NCBI RefSeq assembly: GCF_040438645.1
Contig: NZ_CP159253.1
Span: forward strand, 3,782,001 to 3,846,000
Source of the DNA: Mesorhizobium sp. WSM2240
Lineage (GTDB): Bacteria > Pseudomonadota > Alphaproteobacteria > Rhizobiales > Rhizobiaceae
Reading direction: 5' to 3'
DNA length: 64,000 nucleotides
Part shown: one piece after another, positions 19,282-29,600 of the stretch
How positions within the stretch are numbered: position 1 is the stretch's first letter
Layout: each line of letters begins with the position of its first letter
The notes under the pieces: model-generated
What the model was told of the DNA's origin: nothing
What the model saw: only the letters and a program-made list of their open reading frames with translations
Databases searched by the model: none
Program-made: the position numbers and the translations under genes

Positions 19282-20415
19282 TCAATGGACCAGGCTTGCC
19301 GTTTCCAATGCTGTGGTCGCCTGTTGTGCGTGCATCGAATTGGGATCGTAAACACGGCCAAACCGGTTGCCGAGGAAATCCGAAAGCGCGATTTCCTCCT
19401 GGCGCACGAAACCCCTGGCCGCCAGCTTTCCTTGGGCAAGCAGGTCGACGACGGTGGCGATGCCGGCCGCCGTCGTTATCTGTATCGCGCTCATGCGCCT
19501 GCCCGCAACAAGGCCAGCGTAGATCTTGTTGGCATATGTCTCCTGAAGATAGCGGCCGTCGCGCCACCCGCAGACGGTGACGAACACCACCACAACATCC
19601 TGCATGGTCGATGGAAGGGCGTTCTCGAACAGATCCTTCAGCACATCGCGGCGGTTCCGGAGGTTCAGGTCGTTCAGCAATGCCTTGATGATAGCCTGAT
19701 GGCCGGGATAGCGGATGGTGCGGTAGTTCATGGTGCGGACGCGGCCCTCAAGGGTCTTCGCTAAAGTGCCGAGCCCGCCCGACGTGTTGAAGGCTTCGTA
19801 CGTCACGCCATCGAGCGAGAACTCTTCTCGCTCTTCCAGCGCCGGCACGGTCACCAATTTGCCTTCGACGATGGCCTCGCAGTGCTCGATGTACTCGTTG
19901 ATGAGCCCGTCGGTGCTCCAGGTGAGATTGTAGTTCAGCGCGTTGGACGGATATTGCGGTAGCGCGCCCACACGCATGCGCACGCTGTCGAGCCTGTCGA
20001 ATCGCGCCGCAAGGTCGTTGGCGACGATGGAAATGAAACCTGGAGCCAAGCCGCACTGGGGAATGAAGGCGATATCGGCGCCCTTTGCCAACTCTTCTAC
20101 TTTCTTCGTGGTGGCGACGTCCTCGGTAAGGTCGAGATAGTGGATACCGGCCTTACGGGCAGCTTCAGCGATTCTGCCCGTCAGCGAGAACGGCGCCGCC
20201 GAGAGCACGGCGAACTTGCCTCCGAGGCAGGCCAGCAGGCCCTCACGATCGGTGATGTCGACGTCCGCAGTGCTTACCGCAGGGTGGCGTTCGATCTTCT
20301 CCAACTGCTCCGCGCTGCGGTCCGTCACGAGCACCGCGTAGTCTCCGGTTTGCGCCAGCATCGAGGCTATAGCCCCGCCTATCTTGCCTGCGCCGATTAC
20401 CGCCACCTGCTTCAT
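19282..20415 (-). CDS. saccharopine dehydrogenase-like NAD(P)-dependent oxidoreductase
   Basis: 377 residues. The N-terminal Rossmann motif is VAVIGAGKIGGAIASMLAQT, followed by HYLDLTEDVATTKK and PQCGLAPGFISIVANDLA, both characteristic of saccharopine/lysine dehydrogenase-family proteins. It has the short one-enzyme form and no fused aminotransferase domain. Likely acts on an amino acid in the cytoplasm; exact substrate open. AAAGGGG lies five bases before the ATG. Divergent from the Lrp/AsnC regulator at 20541 and upstream of the P1-M55 pair. Confidence 0.85.
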   Translation of the reverse strand: MKQVAVIGAGKIGGAIASMLAQTGDYAVLVTDRSAEQLEKIERHPAVSTADVDITDREGLLACLGGKFAVLSAAPFSLTGRIAEAARKAGIHYLDLTEDVATTKKVEELAKGADIAFIPQCGLAPGFISIVANDLAARFDRLDSVRMRVGALPQYPSNALNYNLTWSTDGLINEYIEHCEAIVEGKLVTVPALEEREEFSLDGVTYEAFNTSGGLGTLAKTLEGRVRTMNYRTIRYPGHQAIIKALLNDLNLRNRRDVLKDLFENALPSTMQDVVVVFVTVCGWRDGRYLQETYANKIYAGLVAGRRMSAIQITTAAGIATVVDLLAQGKLAARGFVRQEEIALSDFLGNRFGRVYDPNSMHAQQATTALETASLVH

Positions 20416-20540
20416 GCTGACCCCTTTGCAGCTGCAAGTTTCGGAGTGTATGGAGGCGGGTGACGATTTATAGCGGCGGAATATTCAGTTGTCAGCTTGA
20501 GATTGGTCAGTTTGACGATAGTTCTCGGCAGGTTGACGAG

Positions 20541-21041
20541 ATGGCGATACGGCTCACCGGGAAGGATTGGGAACTGCTGGCGCTGCTCGGAGCGAACGCC
20601 CGCATGCCTGTCTCGACATTGGCGAAGAAGCTGTCGTTGTCTCGCACGACGGTGCAAGCGAGGCTAGAACGGCTGGAGCATGAGGGCGTGATTGCCGGCT
20701 ACGGCGTCAGATTGTCCGAACTATACGCGTCAGGCCTGATCCAGGCACATGTCCTCATAACGATCGCACCGAAAACCTTGGCGCAAGTCGTTGCGGCCTT
20801 GGAGCGCGTCCAGGCAGTTACGACGCTCCACTCGGTTAGTGGCTCCTTCGACCTGATAGCTATCATAGCAGCCCCATCGATTGTCGAGCTGGATCGGGTT
20901 ATCGATGAGATCGGAACGCTTCAAGGGGTAGAGCGGACCATTTCGCTCATTGTTCTTTCGACGCGCATAGCACGTCGAATGGAGATGAAATCGGACGTCC
21001 CCAGCACTGAGCGTCTGAAGCTCCTGGATGAAACGAAATGA
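20541..21041 (+). CDS. Lrp/AsnC-family transcriptional regulator
   Basis: 166 residues. Helix-turn-helix KDWELLALLGANARMPVSTL then LSLSRTTVQARLERLEHEGV, and a C-terminal RAM ligand domain (VTTLHSVSGSFDLIAIIAAP). These regulators sense amino acids. Head-to-head with the saccharopine-dehydrogenase-like gene 125 bp away, the typical position for its activator. The frame is open from 20460, but the ATG at 20541 matches the family start. Confidence 0.9.
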   Translation: MAIRLTGKDWELLALLGANARMPVSTLAKKLSLSRTTVQARLERLEHEGVIAGYGVRLSELYASGLIQAHVLITIAPKTLAQVVAALERVQAVTTLHSVSGSFDLIAIIAAPSIVELDRVIDEIGTLQGVERTISLIVLSTRIARRMEMKSDVPSTERLKLLDETK

Positions 21042-21205
21042 AACTGCGAGCCCAAGGCGTCAGGGGTCGGAGTGCCGTGCAGCGGATGTAGGGTTCCTAT
21101 GGATGACAAGGTTGTTGCCTGATCACGGTTGCAGTGCGACGGACTTCAATGCATGTCCTCGATGCCCACGATCGCCGCGTACTCCACGCTCATGGAAATC
21201 TTCTC

Positions 21206-21916
21206 ATGACTCGCGTCCTCATCCTCGTTAACAGCACCGGCTCCAAGCCGGGTCTTCTTGTGCCGTGGCTCCTCGGGCGCGATGTCGAATTCAACGTGCG
21301 CATCGGTGCCGTGAGCGGCTCTCCGACGCCCGACGATCTCGATGATTACGACGGACTAGTGCTCCTCGGTGGGGGATACATGCCCGACGACGTCGCGCGC
21401 GGTCCCTGGCTCGCGGGTGAGGCGGATCTCACGCGAGCGGCACTCGCGCGGGGAACACCTTTGCTGGGGATCTGCCTCGGCGGACAAATGCTCGCGCATG
21501 TGGGCGGCGGCACGGTCGCTGCGAACACGGGAGTACCCGAGAAGGGGTCGACCCGCATAAGGCTCACAGCTGACGCCGAGAACGACCCGGTCTTCTCAGC
21601 TGTGCCGAAGGAGACCGCTTTCATCGAGAGCCACGTTGATCGCATCACCGTACTTCCCCGCGGGGCGGTGCTCCTAGCGTCAAGCGAGGCGTGCGAGTTC
21701 CAGGCGTTCCGCCTCGGACCGGTCGCGTGGGGTACGCAGTTCCATCCCGAGATGAGTGCCGAGAACGTGCGCGAATGGAACGCCGCGGAACTCGCGACGC
21801 TCGGATTCGACAAGGAGACGCTCGTCGCGGAGGCCGAGGCGGCGGATGTGGCAATGCGGAGGGACGCCGAAGCACTTGTTGGAGCGTGGGTACAGGTCGT
21901 CCGCTCCCGCGGGTGA
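21206..21916 (+). CDS. type 1 glutamine amidotransferase (class I GATase)
   Basis: 236 residues. The nucleophile Cys is in LLGICLGGQMLAHVGGG and the His-Glu pair in WGTQFHPEMSAEN, giving a complete class I triad. Stand-alone GATases of this kind transfer ammonia from glutamine or act as gamma-glutamyl hydrolases; partner or substrate unknown. No operon mate is seen. The codon choice (many GAG, CTC, GCG) looks somewhat unlike the neighbours and horizontal origin is possible, but I could not measure it. Confidence 0.87.
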   Translation: MTRVLILVNSTGSKPGLLVPWLLGRDVEFNVRIGAVSGSPTPDDLDDYDGLVLLGGGYMPDDVARGPWLAGEADLTRAALARGTPLLGICLGGQMLAHVGGGTVAANTGVPEKGSTRIRLTADAENDPVFSAVPKETAFIESHVDRITVLPRGAVLLASSEACEFQAFRLGPVAWGTQFHPEMSAENVREWNAAELATLGFDKETLVAEAEAADVAMRRDAEALVGAWVQVVRSRG

Positions 21917-22304
21917 GGTCTCTGGTCGCCCAAGCGTTCTTGCCAATCGAGTTGATCGATCAAGCGGCAGAAATTGCCGAAAGCCTGTCCGATGATGTCG
22001 TCACGATGCACCCAATTCCAGGCCCAGATTGCAACGAGCTTATGCGTGAAACTCCCCAAGGCCGCATTGATACCTAAACAAAACGTCCAAGTGCAACGTA
22101 CTGGCCATGGAAGTCCGGCAGTCGGAACGTCCATAGGAAACGGAATTATCCTTTCCCGGCCCGCACCTTCATGTTCGAAATTCCTCGCCGAACTCCCTTG
22201 TCAGCCTCAGTGTGCAAAGGGCGTGCATCTGGCTGATCTTGCAAAGTAGACAGCACCCTCCCTCAACGGTGCCGATGACGCGACATCTCGCACGGTCGAA
22301 CAAG
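21917..22304. other. no gene recognised
   Basis: An open minus frame crosses this stretch and the amidotransferase gene, but its sequence lacks a recognisable family and it has no ribosome site. No hairpin or repeat noted. Confidence 0.45.
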
Positions 22305-23906
22305 TTAGATGGACAAGACGCGTTCCAGATAGCCGGTGAGGCCGGGCGCCCGCCAAGATGGTCCGCGCCATGCGATATAGCCGTCCGGCCGCACCAAGAT
22401 GGCGCGCGCGTCGCTTCCATAGGCGTCAACGAAGCCGCCCTCAGCGTCCAAGAGCCCAGCCAGATAGGGCGTGCCCGGCAGCTGCGTTCTGGCGATCGCT
22501 GCCACGCGTACGAACGGTTCCCATTGTTCGCGGAAGGCCTTGGCGAAAGCGATGGCGTCATCCGCCTCGCCATCGGCTACCCGCAGCAGCAGCACGTGCC
22601 TAGTGCCTTTCAGCACGTCGAACAGCCGCAGCGGAAAACCGAGCCCCTCCCGCTGCAGTCCCTGCACGTCGGGCGCGCGATCCCCCGCCGCCGGCCCCGC
22701 CATTTCCACCGACGCCTCATCGCCGACCAGCGGCGAGCCGCGATACGAGACTAGGATCTGCGTGTCGGCCATTCGGTCCGGCGCCTTGCGCTTCTCGCGC
22801 CCGTAATTCTCACTCGCCGCCTGGGTGCGCATGAGCACTTCAGCGCCGACCGGCTGGCGCTCCGCATCGTAGCTGTCCAGCAATTCGGCTTTCCCTTCGC
22901 CGCGCACGACCAGCGCCAGCTTCCAGGCGAGGTTGTAGGCGTCCTGGATACCGGTGTTCATCCCCTGCCCGCCAGTCGGCGGATGGATGTGTGCGGCGTC
23001 GCCGGCGATGAAGACCCGGTCTTGCCTGTAGCGTGCTGCCAGCCGCATACTGATGCGGAAGATCGAGGACCAGCGCAGATCCGACAGTTTCGGCTTACCG
23101 GGCAGCAGGTCGTCGGCGATGGTTTGCAAGTCGGACAGCGAAGGTCCCTTCAACTCTGCCTGTATGCCGTGGTCGGTGCCGCCGGTCGGGACCAGGGAAG
23201 GCGGAGCGAGCATGGAGACGCGGTAGCGTCCCGGCTCGGGCAGCGGGATCGCGATGAACATGTCCAGCGGACCGCCCTCGATCGGGCGCACCACACGGAA
23301 CGCCATGCCATAGGGCAGGTCCCAGCCGATATGCACGTCGCCCAGCATGAACGGCCAGGGATAGGCGTCACCCTCGAAATCGATCCCGAGCGCCTTGCGC
23401 ACCGCGCTGTGCGCGCCGTCGCAGCCGATGACGTAGGTGAAGCGCGCCTCCTCTGTCGATCCATCCGACTTCCGGATGGTCACCGTCACGTCTTCACCAT
23501 TCTGGCTGAGCGCGGTAAGTTCGCAGCCGCGCTCGATCGTGACGCTGAAGCCTGCAAGATGCTCCGTCAACACACGTTCAGTCTCGTATTGCGGCAGGCC
23601 GAGCTGCGAAAACGGCAGGCCGAGCGGCTGCCCCGCCACGTCCAGCGGCGGCTGGTCGGCGATCACCGATCGCAGGCCGGTCAGCCACAGCCCGCGATCG
23701 ATCATCGGCCTGGCGATACCCATATCTTCCCACCCTTCGAGCGTGCGGGGCGTGACGCCGATGGCGCGACAGAAGGGTGATGGCGCAGTCGCGCGATCGA
23801 TCAGCCGGCAGCGCACGCGGTGCCGCGCCAGTTCCCCAGCCATGGTCAGTCCAACGGGACCGGCGCCAACCACCAAAACCTGGTCTGCCGAGTTTCCTAA
23901 GGCCAT
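22305..23906 (-). CDS. FAD-dependent aromatic monooxygenase (PheA/TfdB/PobA family)
   Basis: 533 residues. FAD-binding motif VLVVGAGPVGLTMAGELARH at the N-terminus, the central YVIGCDGAHSAVRK (DG motif) and VFIAGDAAHIHPPTGGQGMN (GD motif) define the group A flavoprotein hydroxylases. The C-terminal thioredoxin-like domain (DVLKGTRHVLLLR) fits the phenol hydroxylase/TfdB branch. It uses NAD(P)H and oxygen to hydroxylate an aromatic ring. AGGGG lies seven bases before the ATG. It stands alone, so the pathway cannot be named. Confidence 0.92.
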   Translation of the reverse strand: MALGNSADQVLVVGAGPVGLTMAGELARHRVRCRLIDRATAPSPFCRAIGVTPRTLEGWEDMGIARPMIDRGLWLTGLRSVIADQPPLDVAGQPLGLPFSQLGLPQYETERVLTEHLAGFSVTIERGCELTALSQNGEDVTVTIRKSDGSTEEARFTYVIGCDGAHSAVRKALGIDFEGDAYPWPFMLGDVHIGWDLPYGMAFRVVRPIEGGPLDMFIAIPLPEPGRYRVSMLAPPSLVPTGGTDHGIQAELKGPSLSDLQTIADDLLPGKPKLSDLRWSSIFRISMRLAARYRQDRVFIAGDAAHIHPPTGGQGMNTGIQDAYNLAWKLALVVRGEGKAELLDSYDAERQPVGAEVLMRTQAASENYGREKRKAPDRMADTQILVSYRGSPLVGDEASVEMAGPAAGDRAPDVQGLQREGLGFPLRLFDVLKGTRHVLLLRVADGEADDAIAFAKAFREQWEPFVRVAAIARTQLPGTPYLAGLLDAEGGFVDAYGSDARAILVRPDGYIAWRGPSWRAPGLTGYLERVLSI

Positions 23907-24600
23907 GTTGTTCCCCTAACTGTAGTTTCGATCATTACGTCGGCGATCGTCGTGGAGCTTATACCGATTGGCAGAGCTACGGGCTTGTTGGAGCCTTGGC
24001 ACTCGGATTCGTCGGCCTCTTAGCTGGCGGATTCCCTCAGTTCACCGTCGCTTCTGTTGCGATTGCTAACTTAATCCCGCCCGAGCTTGAACAGATGTAA
24101 GCACTCTGAGTTTCAACAATGAGGCCAATTTCACACCGCCAGCTGTTGGTACACCAGAAGGCGTAAGCTGCCTTCGGCTATCGACCTCCTCCCGATCGTA
24201 CAACGAAGCCGACATGAAGGTCCGCTTCACAGATTTCGGGACTCCAGAAGTTGGATCAGACTGGCGCCCCCGATCATCCGATCGGGCTGATGGAAGGGGG
24301 CAAGCCCGGCCATGGTTGGCGTGTCGCCCTCTATTCCTGTTCTATTACATAGCAAATGACCGTCACATGAGGCGCATCGCATCGTGTCTTGAGGCCGCGC
24401 ATCACTTTCTGGTCCCTGACGATGAGGCCATGACCTTGTCGAAGCGCAGCTGCCCTGCATCGGGGAAAACTGAGATGCGGTTTGCGCCGAGGCTGATCTC
24501 GGCGAAACCGATCGCAAAACATTTCTGGGGCCGCCAGTTCCTCAATCCGTTCGCCTTCACCAGCCTCGACGGCAAGGCTGCCGCGCATCGCTGACATGAG
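23907..24600. other. no gene recognised
   Basis: A hydrophobic run on the plus strand (about 23960-24100) looks like a membrane-protein remnant but has no start or family. The rest shows no motif on either strand. Confidence 0.45.
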
Positions 24601-25599
24601 TCATGGCTTCTCGGTCGATGACCTGCCGATCGTGTCGGCCATCCTCGCACCACGCGATCCGAGCGGCTGCGGCTCTCCGGTCGTGGTGTCCTTTGCGGTC
24701 TGGTGTTCCAGCTCGGCGTTGAGTTCGGCTCCAAAGAGCAGGATCATGACGGAAATCCAGACCCAGACCATGAAGCCGATTAGAGCGCCAAGGGTACCGT
24801 AGGTCGCGTTGTAGTTGGCGAAGTTCTCCAGGTAGAACGAGAATGCCATCGACGAGGCTACCCAAACCACCGTTGCAATTCCGGAGCCCCAAGTGAGCCA
24901 CCGCCATTGTGGGCGCTCACGGCTTGGACCAAAGCGGTAGATTAGCGAAATCGCTGTGGCGATAACGACTAGCAGGACCGGCCAGCGCAGCAGGTTGACG
25001 AGAGTCTCCGCCCACCGGCCGAGGTTCAGGAAACCGAGCACGGCCGGCACTACCCCCACTGAGACCAGGAACAGGATGCCGACGAGCATCGAGCCGATGG
25101 TGAATGAGAATGTGACAAGATGCAGCCGAACCAGGCTGCGCTTTTCCTCTTCTTCATGAGCAATATTCATCGCCTGAAAGGCGGCTTTGACCCCGTTATT
25201 GGCGCTCCACAGCGCGATGGCGAGTCCGGCGACTAACCCGACGCTTAGCGCATTGGTATCCTGATCGGCGAGCGATTGAAGCTGGCCGCGGATGATGTCC
25301 ATGCCACCTGAGGGAAACAGTTGGCCCAGAAAAGAGATATGGTCGGCAATCGTCTGCGGGTTGGCCACAAAGCCGTAAAGCGAGACGAAAGCCGCGAGGG
25401 TCGGAAAAAGCGCAAGCAGCAAATAATAGGTGACACCCGCCGCGATCAGCATCAAGCGATCCTCACTGCTCTCGCGAGCCACCCGCCACAGCACATCCTT
25501 CCAACCGGCAAGTGGTATTCGCGATGGGCCGGCCGCCTGCCGGCCGCGGCCCTGTTCACGAGCGCGTCGGCTGGTCACCGCGTCCACCGAACGTGTCAT
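24601..25599 (-). CDS. YihY/virulence factor BrkB family membrane protein
   Basis: 332 residues with about six membrane helices. The family start motif LAAGVTYYLLLALFPTL-type sequence (IAAGVTYYLLLALFPTLAAF), LWSANNGVKAAFQAMNIAHE and the last-helix motif YGTLGALIGFMVWVWISVMI are all conserved. Inner-membrane protein of unsettled function. An Arg-rich N-terminus and a polar tail are cytoplasmic. 24 bp separate it from the downstream end of the DUF992 gene. Confidence 0.92.
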   Translation of the reverse strand: MTRSVDAVTSRRAREQGRGRQAAGPSRIPLAGWKDVLWRVARESSEDRLMLIAAGVTYYLLLALFPTLAAFVSLYGFVANPQTIADHISFLGQLFPSGGMDIIRGQLQSLADQDTNALSVGLVAGLAIALWSANNGVKAAFQAMNIAHEEEEKRSLVRLHLVTFSFTIGSMLVGILFLVSVGVVPAVLGFLNLGRWAETLVNLLRWPVLLVVIATAISLIYRFGPSRERPQWRWLTWGSGIATVVWVASSMAFSFYLENFANYNATYGTLGALIGFMVWVWISVMILLFGAELNAELEHQTAKDTTTGEPQPLGSRGARMADTIGRSSTEKP

Positions 25600-25625
25600 C
25601 GTTCAGCTCATCCTCTAGGCCCTCA

Positions 25626-26102
25626 TCACGCTGAGTTCGAGTTCGAGGATCGACAGGGCGGCATTGACGAATCGGGGGCAGCGGTGAGCGGTTTGAGGCG
25701 GATTGACGATTGCGCTCCACCGACCAGGCCATACTCTGACTCGGTGCCCATGGATCCTACATAGCGTCCTTGGAGATGGCTGGCGGGGGTGTCCACCGAG
25801 GGGCCGAACACGGTCCAAACCATTACGATCTGGCCCTGATCCGGTACGGATGCCCCAAGCCGCTTAACGATGCCCCGGAGGTTTGCGCGCGGAGCCCTGA
25901 CCGGTTCGAAATCGCAGGACAACTCCCGCTCAATTCCGAACGGCTCCTCCGAGGCGGGAGAAAGCACGCAGGTCAGGGTTCCCATATAGGCGGTCGGGGT
26001 TTGTGCCCACGATGCCGGCGTTGTGACGAACACGCCGCTGATCGTCATCGCGGGCGCCAACGCCAATGCAACCGCGGTTGAGATCATCCTCGCGTGTGTC
26101 AT
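25626..26102 (-). CDS. DUF992 family secreted protein (C-terminus out of frame)
   Basis: 158 residues in the open frame, from an ATG with GGAG six bases upstream. A signal peptide (ISTAVALALAPAMTISGVFV) is followed by GTLTCVLS, RELSCDFEP and LVGGAQSSIRLKPLTAAP, matching the DUF992 pattern with its Cys pair. The last family strand is missing here but appears one frame over as VNAALSILELELS, ending at 25617. One extra C in the CCCCC run near 25675 would join them. Periplasmic protein of unknown role. Confidence 0.78.
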   Translation of the reverse strand: MTHARMISTAVALALAPAMTISGVFVTTPASWAQTPTAYMGTLTCVLSPASEEPFGIERELSCDFEPVRAPRANLRGIVKRLGASVPDQGQIVMVWTVFGPSVDTPASHLQGRYVGSMGTESEYGLVGGAQSSIRLKPLTAAPDSSMPPCRSSNSNSA

Positions 26103-26801
26103 CGCACTCTCCTTGTATTGCAGGGTGTAACAAATGCGGAACCTGCGGCGCTGGTAATTGTTCCGACTCGTTGATTTCGTCTAAAGGTCGCATGGTGCAG
26201 CAGAGGGTACCTAGCGGCTGCCGTGCCCTGCTCCACTATCCAGCGAAGTCGTGCGCATCCCAGCTTGTCATGCGCAGTCGTTCTTGTCGTCAAGGGCCCG
26301 GTATGTCGGTTCACATGTCTGTCTTAAGCTGGCAATGTTATCGCCAACCGTATTCTGCGCTGTCACAGCGGCTGCGCGGTTCGAGCCGCAGCTCGCTTCG
26401 TGTTGCCGTCAGTCTCGCTAATCGCAATGTGACGGTGCAGCGGGCGTCATCCACTGATTGTCGACAAGGCGCGCTTCTGTCCGGATGGAGCCGCGCAAGT
26501 TGAAGTGATCCGCCGTGAAGCGCAAGACACCATCGTGATGCCGGCTAATTACAATTACCCGGCTTGACAACTGCAGGTCACGCCAACACTGACCATCCCA
26601 GGATCGATCCGGTAAGGGTGATTGTAACCTGCGAGCCAGTTCTGGGCCTCTATGCGACCGACCCAACGACGAAGTTCAAGCGGGGAATCATCTCGGAGGC
26701 ACAAGCCAGTCGTATGTTCCGGAACAATTTGCCGGTTCGCTTGGCCATAGGATAGAGGTTACCACAGACGCATCGGCTGGGCGGAGGAGACCTACGCGAT
26801 A
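26103..26801. other. no gene recognised
   Basis: Several short frames overlap but none carries a family motif. The antiporter promoter should lie in the right part. Confidence 0.45.
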
Positions 26802-28073
26802 GTGGATTCCTATTTTCTGCTTCTAGCGGTCTCTGGGGTCGTAGTTCTTCTGACTGCATGGCTGCCTCTTATCCTCAAGGAACTTCCGCTTTCACTGCCG
26901 ATGGTGTGCATTGGGATTGGGGCCCTTCTGATCCTGTCGCCATTCTCACCAATCGTTGGCTTCAATCCCCTGGAGAACCGCCATCTCACGGAACGGCTCA
27001 CGGAGTTTGTGGTCATTGTCTCCCTAATGGGTGCGGGGCTGAAGCTGGACCGGCCGATCAGTTGGGGGGCCTGGGGATCCACATGGCGCCTGCTTGGCAT
27101 CGCCATGCCGTTGACAATCACGGGAATTGCTCTGCTCGGCTGGGCAGTCCTGGGGCTGGGAGTTGCTGCTGCGCTTCTTTTGGGCGCGGCTCTCGCCCCA
27201 ACAGATCCGGTCCTGGCGAGCGATGTGCAGGTCGGGCCGCCGCAATCAGGGAAGGAAGATGAGGTGCGCTTCGCCCTTACCTCCGAGGCAGGCCTGAATG
27301 ATGGCGCAGCCTTTCCGTTTGTCTATCTCGCTATTGCGATTGCCCTGTCGCAAGCCTCTGGCGGGCGGCCATTTCTGGCGGACTGGTTTCTCATCGACGT
27401 CGTTTGGAAGGTCGTAGCCGGTGTGGCAATTGGATGGGTTGGTGGAAAAGCCATGGGCTTTCTCGTGTTCCGAATGCCCAATCGTACCGGACTCTCCGAA
27501 ACCCGAGACGGCTTCGTAGCGTTGGGGATAACCTGCCTTGCCTACGGCACCACTGAGTTGGCGAACGGCTACGGCTTCTTGGCTGTGTTCGTTTCAGCAC
27601 TTGCTCTTAGGTCAGTAGAGCGTCGGCACAATTACCATGAGAACCTTCATACCTTTGCCGAACAGGTTGAGCGGTTGGCCATGATGATCTTGTTGGTGTG
27701 CTTCGGGGCTGCCATTGCGGAAGGGTCAATCTTTGGGGCGCTCAGCTGGCCAGTCATCGCCGTCACCGCGCTGGTCCTCTTCGTTGTCCGGCCGCTATCG
27801 GGCTGGATCAGTCTGGCAGGGTATCCAGCATCCTCACCCGAAAAGGCGGCGATCGCATTCTTCGGCATCCGTGGGCTCGGCTCATTCTACTATGTTGCCT
27901 ATGCCCTTGGTCAGGCAGAATTTGAGGGGACGCCAATCGTTTGGGTGACCGTTTGCAGTGTGGTTCTCGTCTCAATCGTCATCCACGGCGTTCTCGTTAC
28001 ACCGGTGATGCGGCACCTTGATTACGACAGACCCGCGCGGCCGGTGGCAAAGAAAAACCCGCCCCCTTCATAA
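26802..28073 (+). CDS. cation:proton antiporter (CPA1/NhaP-like)
   Basis: 423 residues from a GTG with GGAGG about 13 bases upstream. Roughly 12 membrane helices. Helix 5 carries GAALAPTDPVLASDV, the proton/cation site of the CPA1 group, and SEAGLNDGAAFPFVYLAIAI includes the conserved second Asp. KAAIAFFGIRGLGSFYYVAY is the family's C-terminal core motif. Exchanges Na+ or K+ for H+ in the inner membrane. The tail is only about 30 residues, without a TrkA domain. Confidence 0.92.
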   Translation: MDSYFLLLAVSGVVVLLTAWLPLILKELPLSLPMVCIGIGALLILSPFSPIVGFNPLENRHLTERLTEFVVIVSLMGAGLKLDRPISWGAWGSTWRLLGIAMPLTITGIALLGWAVLGLGVAAALLLGAALAPTDPVLASDVQVGPPQSGKEDEVRFALTSEAGLNDGAAFPFVYLAIAIALSQASGGRPFLADWFLIDVVWKVVAGVAIGWVGGKAMGFLVFRMPNRTGLSETRDGFVALGITCLAYGTTELANGYGFLAVFVSALALRSVERRHNYHENLHTFAEQVERLAMMILLVCFGAAIAEGSIFGALSWPVIAVTALVLFVVRPLSGWISLAGYPASSPEKAAIAFFGIRGLGSFYYVAYALGQAEFEGTPIVWVTVCSVVLVSIVIHGVLVTPVMRHLDYDRPARPVAKKNPPPS

Positions 28074-28205
28074 CCAGTCCAGCTCCCGAAGAAGCGCTGT
28101 ACCGCCATCGCGTCATCTGAGTAGGCGATATGCTGGAACCGCACTCCAATGGCGGGTCAATCCTGACGTTATCGAGCCGCCGGCCCAGGATGCGTAGTGA
28201 CAATG

Positions 28206-29600
28206 TCATGAAAATGTCGATGACCGCCCTTCTCCGATGTCCCAGAAAAGCCCTGTCATCATCGCCAGCGCTTCTCTCGTCATCGAGACGAGCGCATGCT
28301 CGTTGGGGGCGTGCTGGGAGCAGCCGGGATAGGAGTGAGGCAGCCAGACCGTGGCGAGGCCGAGGATTTCGGCAAAGGTCTCGTTTGGCAGCGATCCGGC
28401 GAGGTTGGGTAGAACGGCCGGTTTCTTGCCTGTGGTCCTGGCGATCGACTTTCTCACCCGCGTCACCCACGGATGATCCGGGTCGAGCCGCGTGGCGCGA
28501 AAGAAACCTCGATCGGCCGGAATGATCTGGACGTCGGTAAAACCGTGCCGGTCGAGATGGCGGCGCAACGCAGGCAGGATGTCGTCCGGCTTCGTACCCA
28601 CCACATAACGCAACTGGCAATGAGCCTTGGCGCGGGCGGAAATTGCGTTGACGGGGGCTTCGGGCACGCCGCTCGACTGAGCCAGTACCGCAAAGCTGTT
28701 CCAGCCGAAAACGCGCTCCGAAGGGGTCAGGCTCTCCTCACCCCAGTCGGGATCGATCTTGGGGCCGTCGTAGCCGCCGACCGGGCAATCCTTCAGGGCC
28801 TCGCGCACGGCGGGCGTCAGGCTCGTCGGGCGCCATTCGGGAATCTGGATCTGGCCGCGTCGATCGACGATGCTGGCAAGTGCATGGGCAAGCACGATCG
28901 CCGGGTCGCGGAGCAGACCGCCCCAGTTGCCCGAATGATGCGCGCCTTCGCGTAGATCGACGACAAGATCGAAATTGACGGCGCCGCGCGAACCCATAAA
29001 AAGGGTCGGACGCTCGGGATGCAGCCTAGGGCCGTCGGAGGCGATCAGCACGTCGGCGGAAAAGAGGTCGCGGTCCTGCCGGAACAGCTCCGCCAATCCC
29101 GGCGAACCACATTCCTCGCCCATTTCGATGATGACCTTGCAGTTGAAGCCGAGGTGTCCCTTTTCGGCGATGACCGCTCTGAGCGCGGCAATGTTGATGC
29201 AGTGCTGGCCCTTGTTGTCGGCAGTGCCGCGCCCGTAGAGGCGGTCCCCTTCCCCCACGAGCCTGAATGGATGCAGTCCTTCCCGCCACTGCTCGGTCTG
29301 CGCGCGGATGACATCGCCATGACCATAGATGAGGATCGTTTCGAAGGTGGGATTCTCAATCCGCGCTGCGAGGAGGAACGGCACGTCAGGATCGACCGGG
29401 TTTTGCAGGATTTGAGACGTGAAACCGAGCGCATCCAGCTTAGGTGCCATTTCCTCTGTTAGATAGCGCCTCAGTTCCGGTCTCTTTGCAGGTTCCTGGC
29501 TCTCCGTCTCGAAGGCCACCATACGGCCAAGTTCTTCCTCGAAGGCGCCCGAGGCAAGATAATCGTTGATGCGCGCAACGGCGCCTTCGCGGGTAGTCAC
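28206..29600 (-). CDS. M20 family metallopeptidase (carboxypeptidase/dipeptidase)
   Basis: 464 residues. [10 protein letters not shown] and [11 protein letters not shown] give the first zinc ligands, [15 protein letters not shown] the catalytic Glu-Glu, and [16 protein letters not shown] the last His. ArgE/DapE-like zinc enzyme for dipeptides or N-acyl amino acids. The GTG start at 29600 overlaps the stop of the gamma-glutamyltransferase gene (GTGA) and has GGGAG six bases upstream, so the longer frame is rejected. Last gene of the second peptide operon. Confidence 0.92.
   Translation of the reverse strand: MTTREGAVARINDYLASGAFEEELGRMVAFETESQEPAKRPELRRYLTEEMAPKLDALGFTSQILQNPVDPDVPFLLAARIENPTFETILIYGHGDVIRAQTEQWREGLHPFRLVGEGDRLYGRGTADNKGQHCINIAALRAVIAEKGHLGFNCKVIIEMGEECGSPGLAELFRQDRDLFSADVLIASDGPRLHPERPTLFMGSRGAVNFDLVVDLREGAHHSGNWGGLLRDPAIVLAHALASIVDRRGQIQIPEWRPTSLTPAVREALKDCPVGGYDGPKIDPDWGEESLTPSERVFGWNSFAVLAQSSGVPEAPVNAISARAKAHCQLRYVVGTKPDDILPALRRHLDRHGFTDVQIIPADRGFFRATRLDPDHPWVTRVRKSIARTTGKKPAVLPNLAGSLPNETFAEILGLATVWLPHSYPGCSQHAPNEHALVSMTREALAMMTGLFWDIGEGRSSTFS

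Noticed and set aside
21346..22134. 262-residue minus-strand frame
   Set aside because: Most of it is antisense to the amidotransferase; the upstream part has no family or ribosome site.
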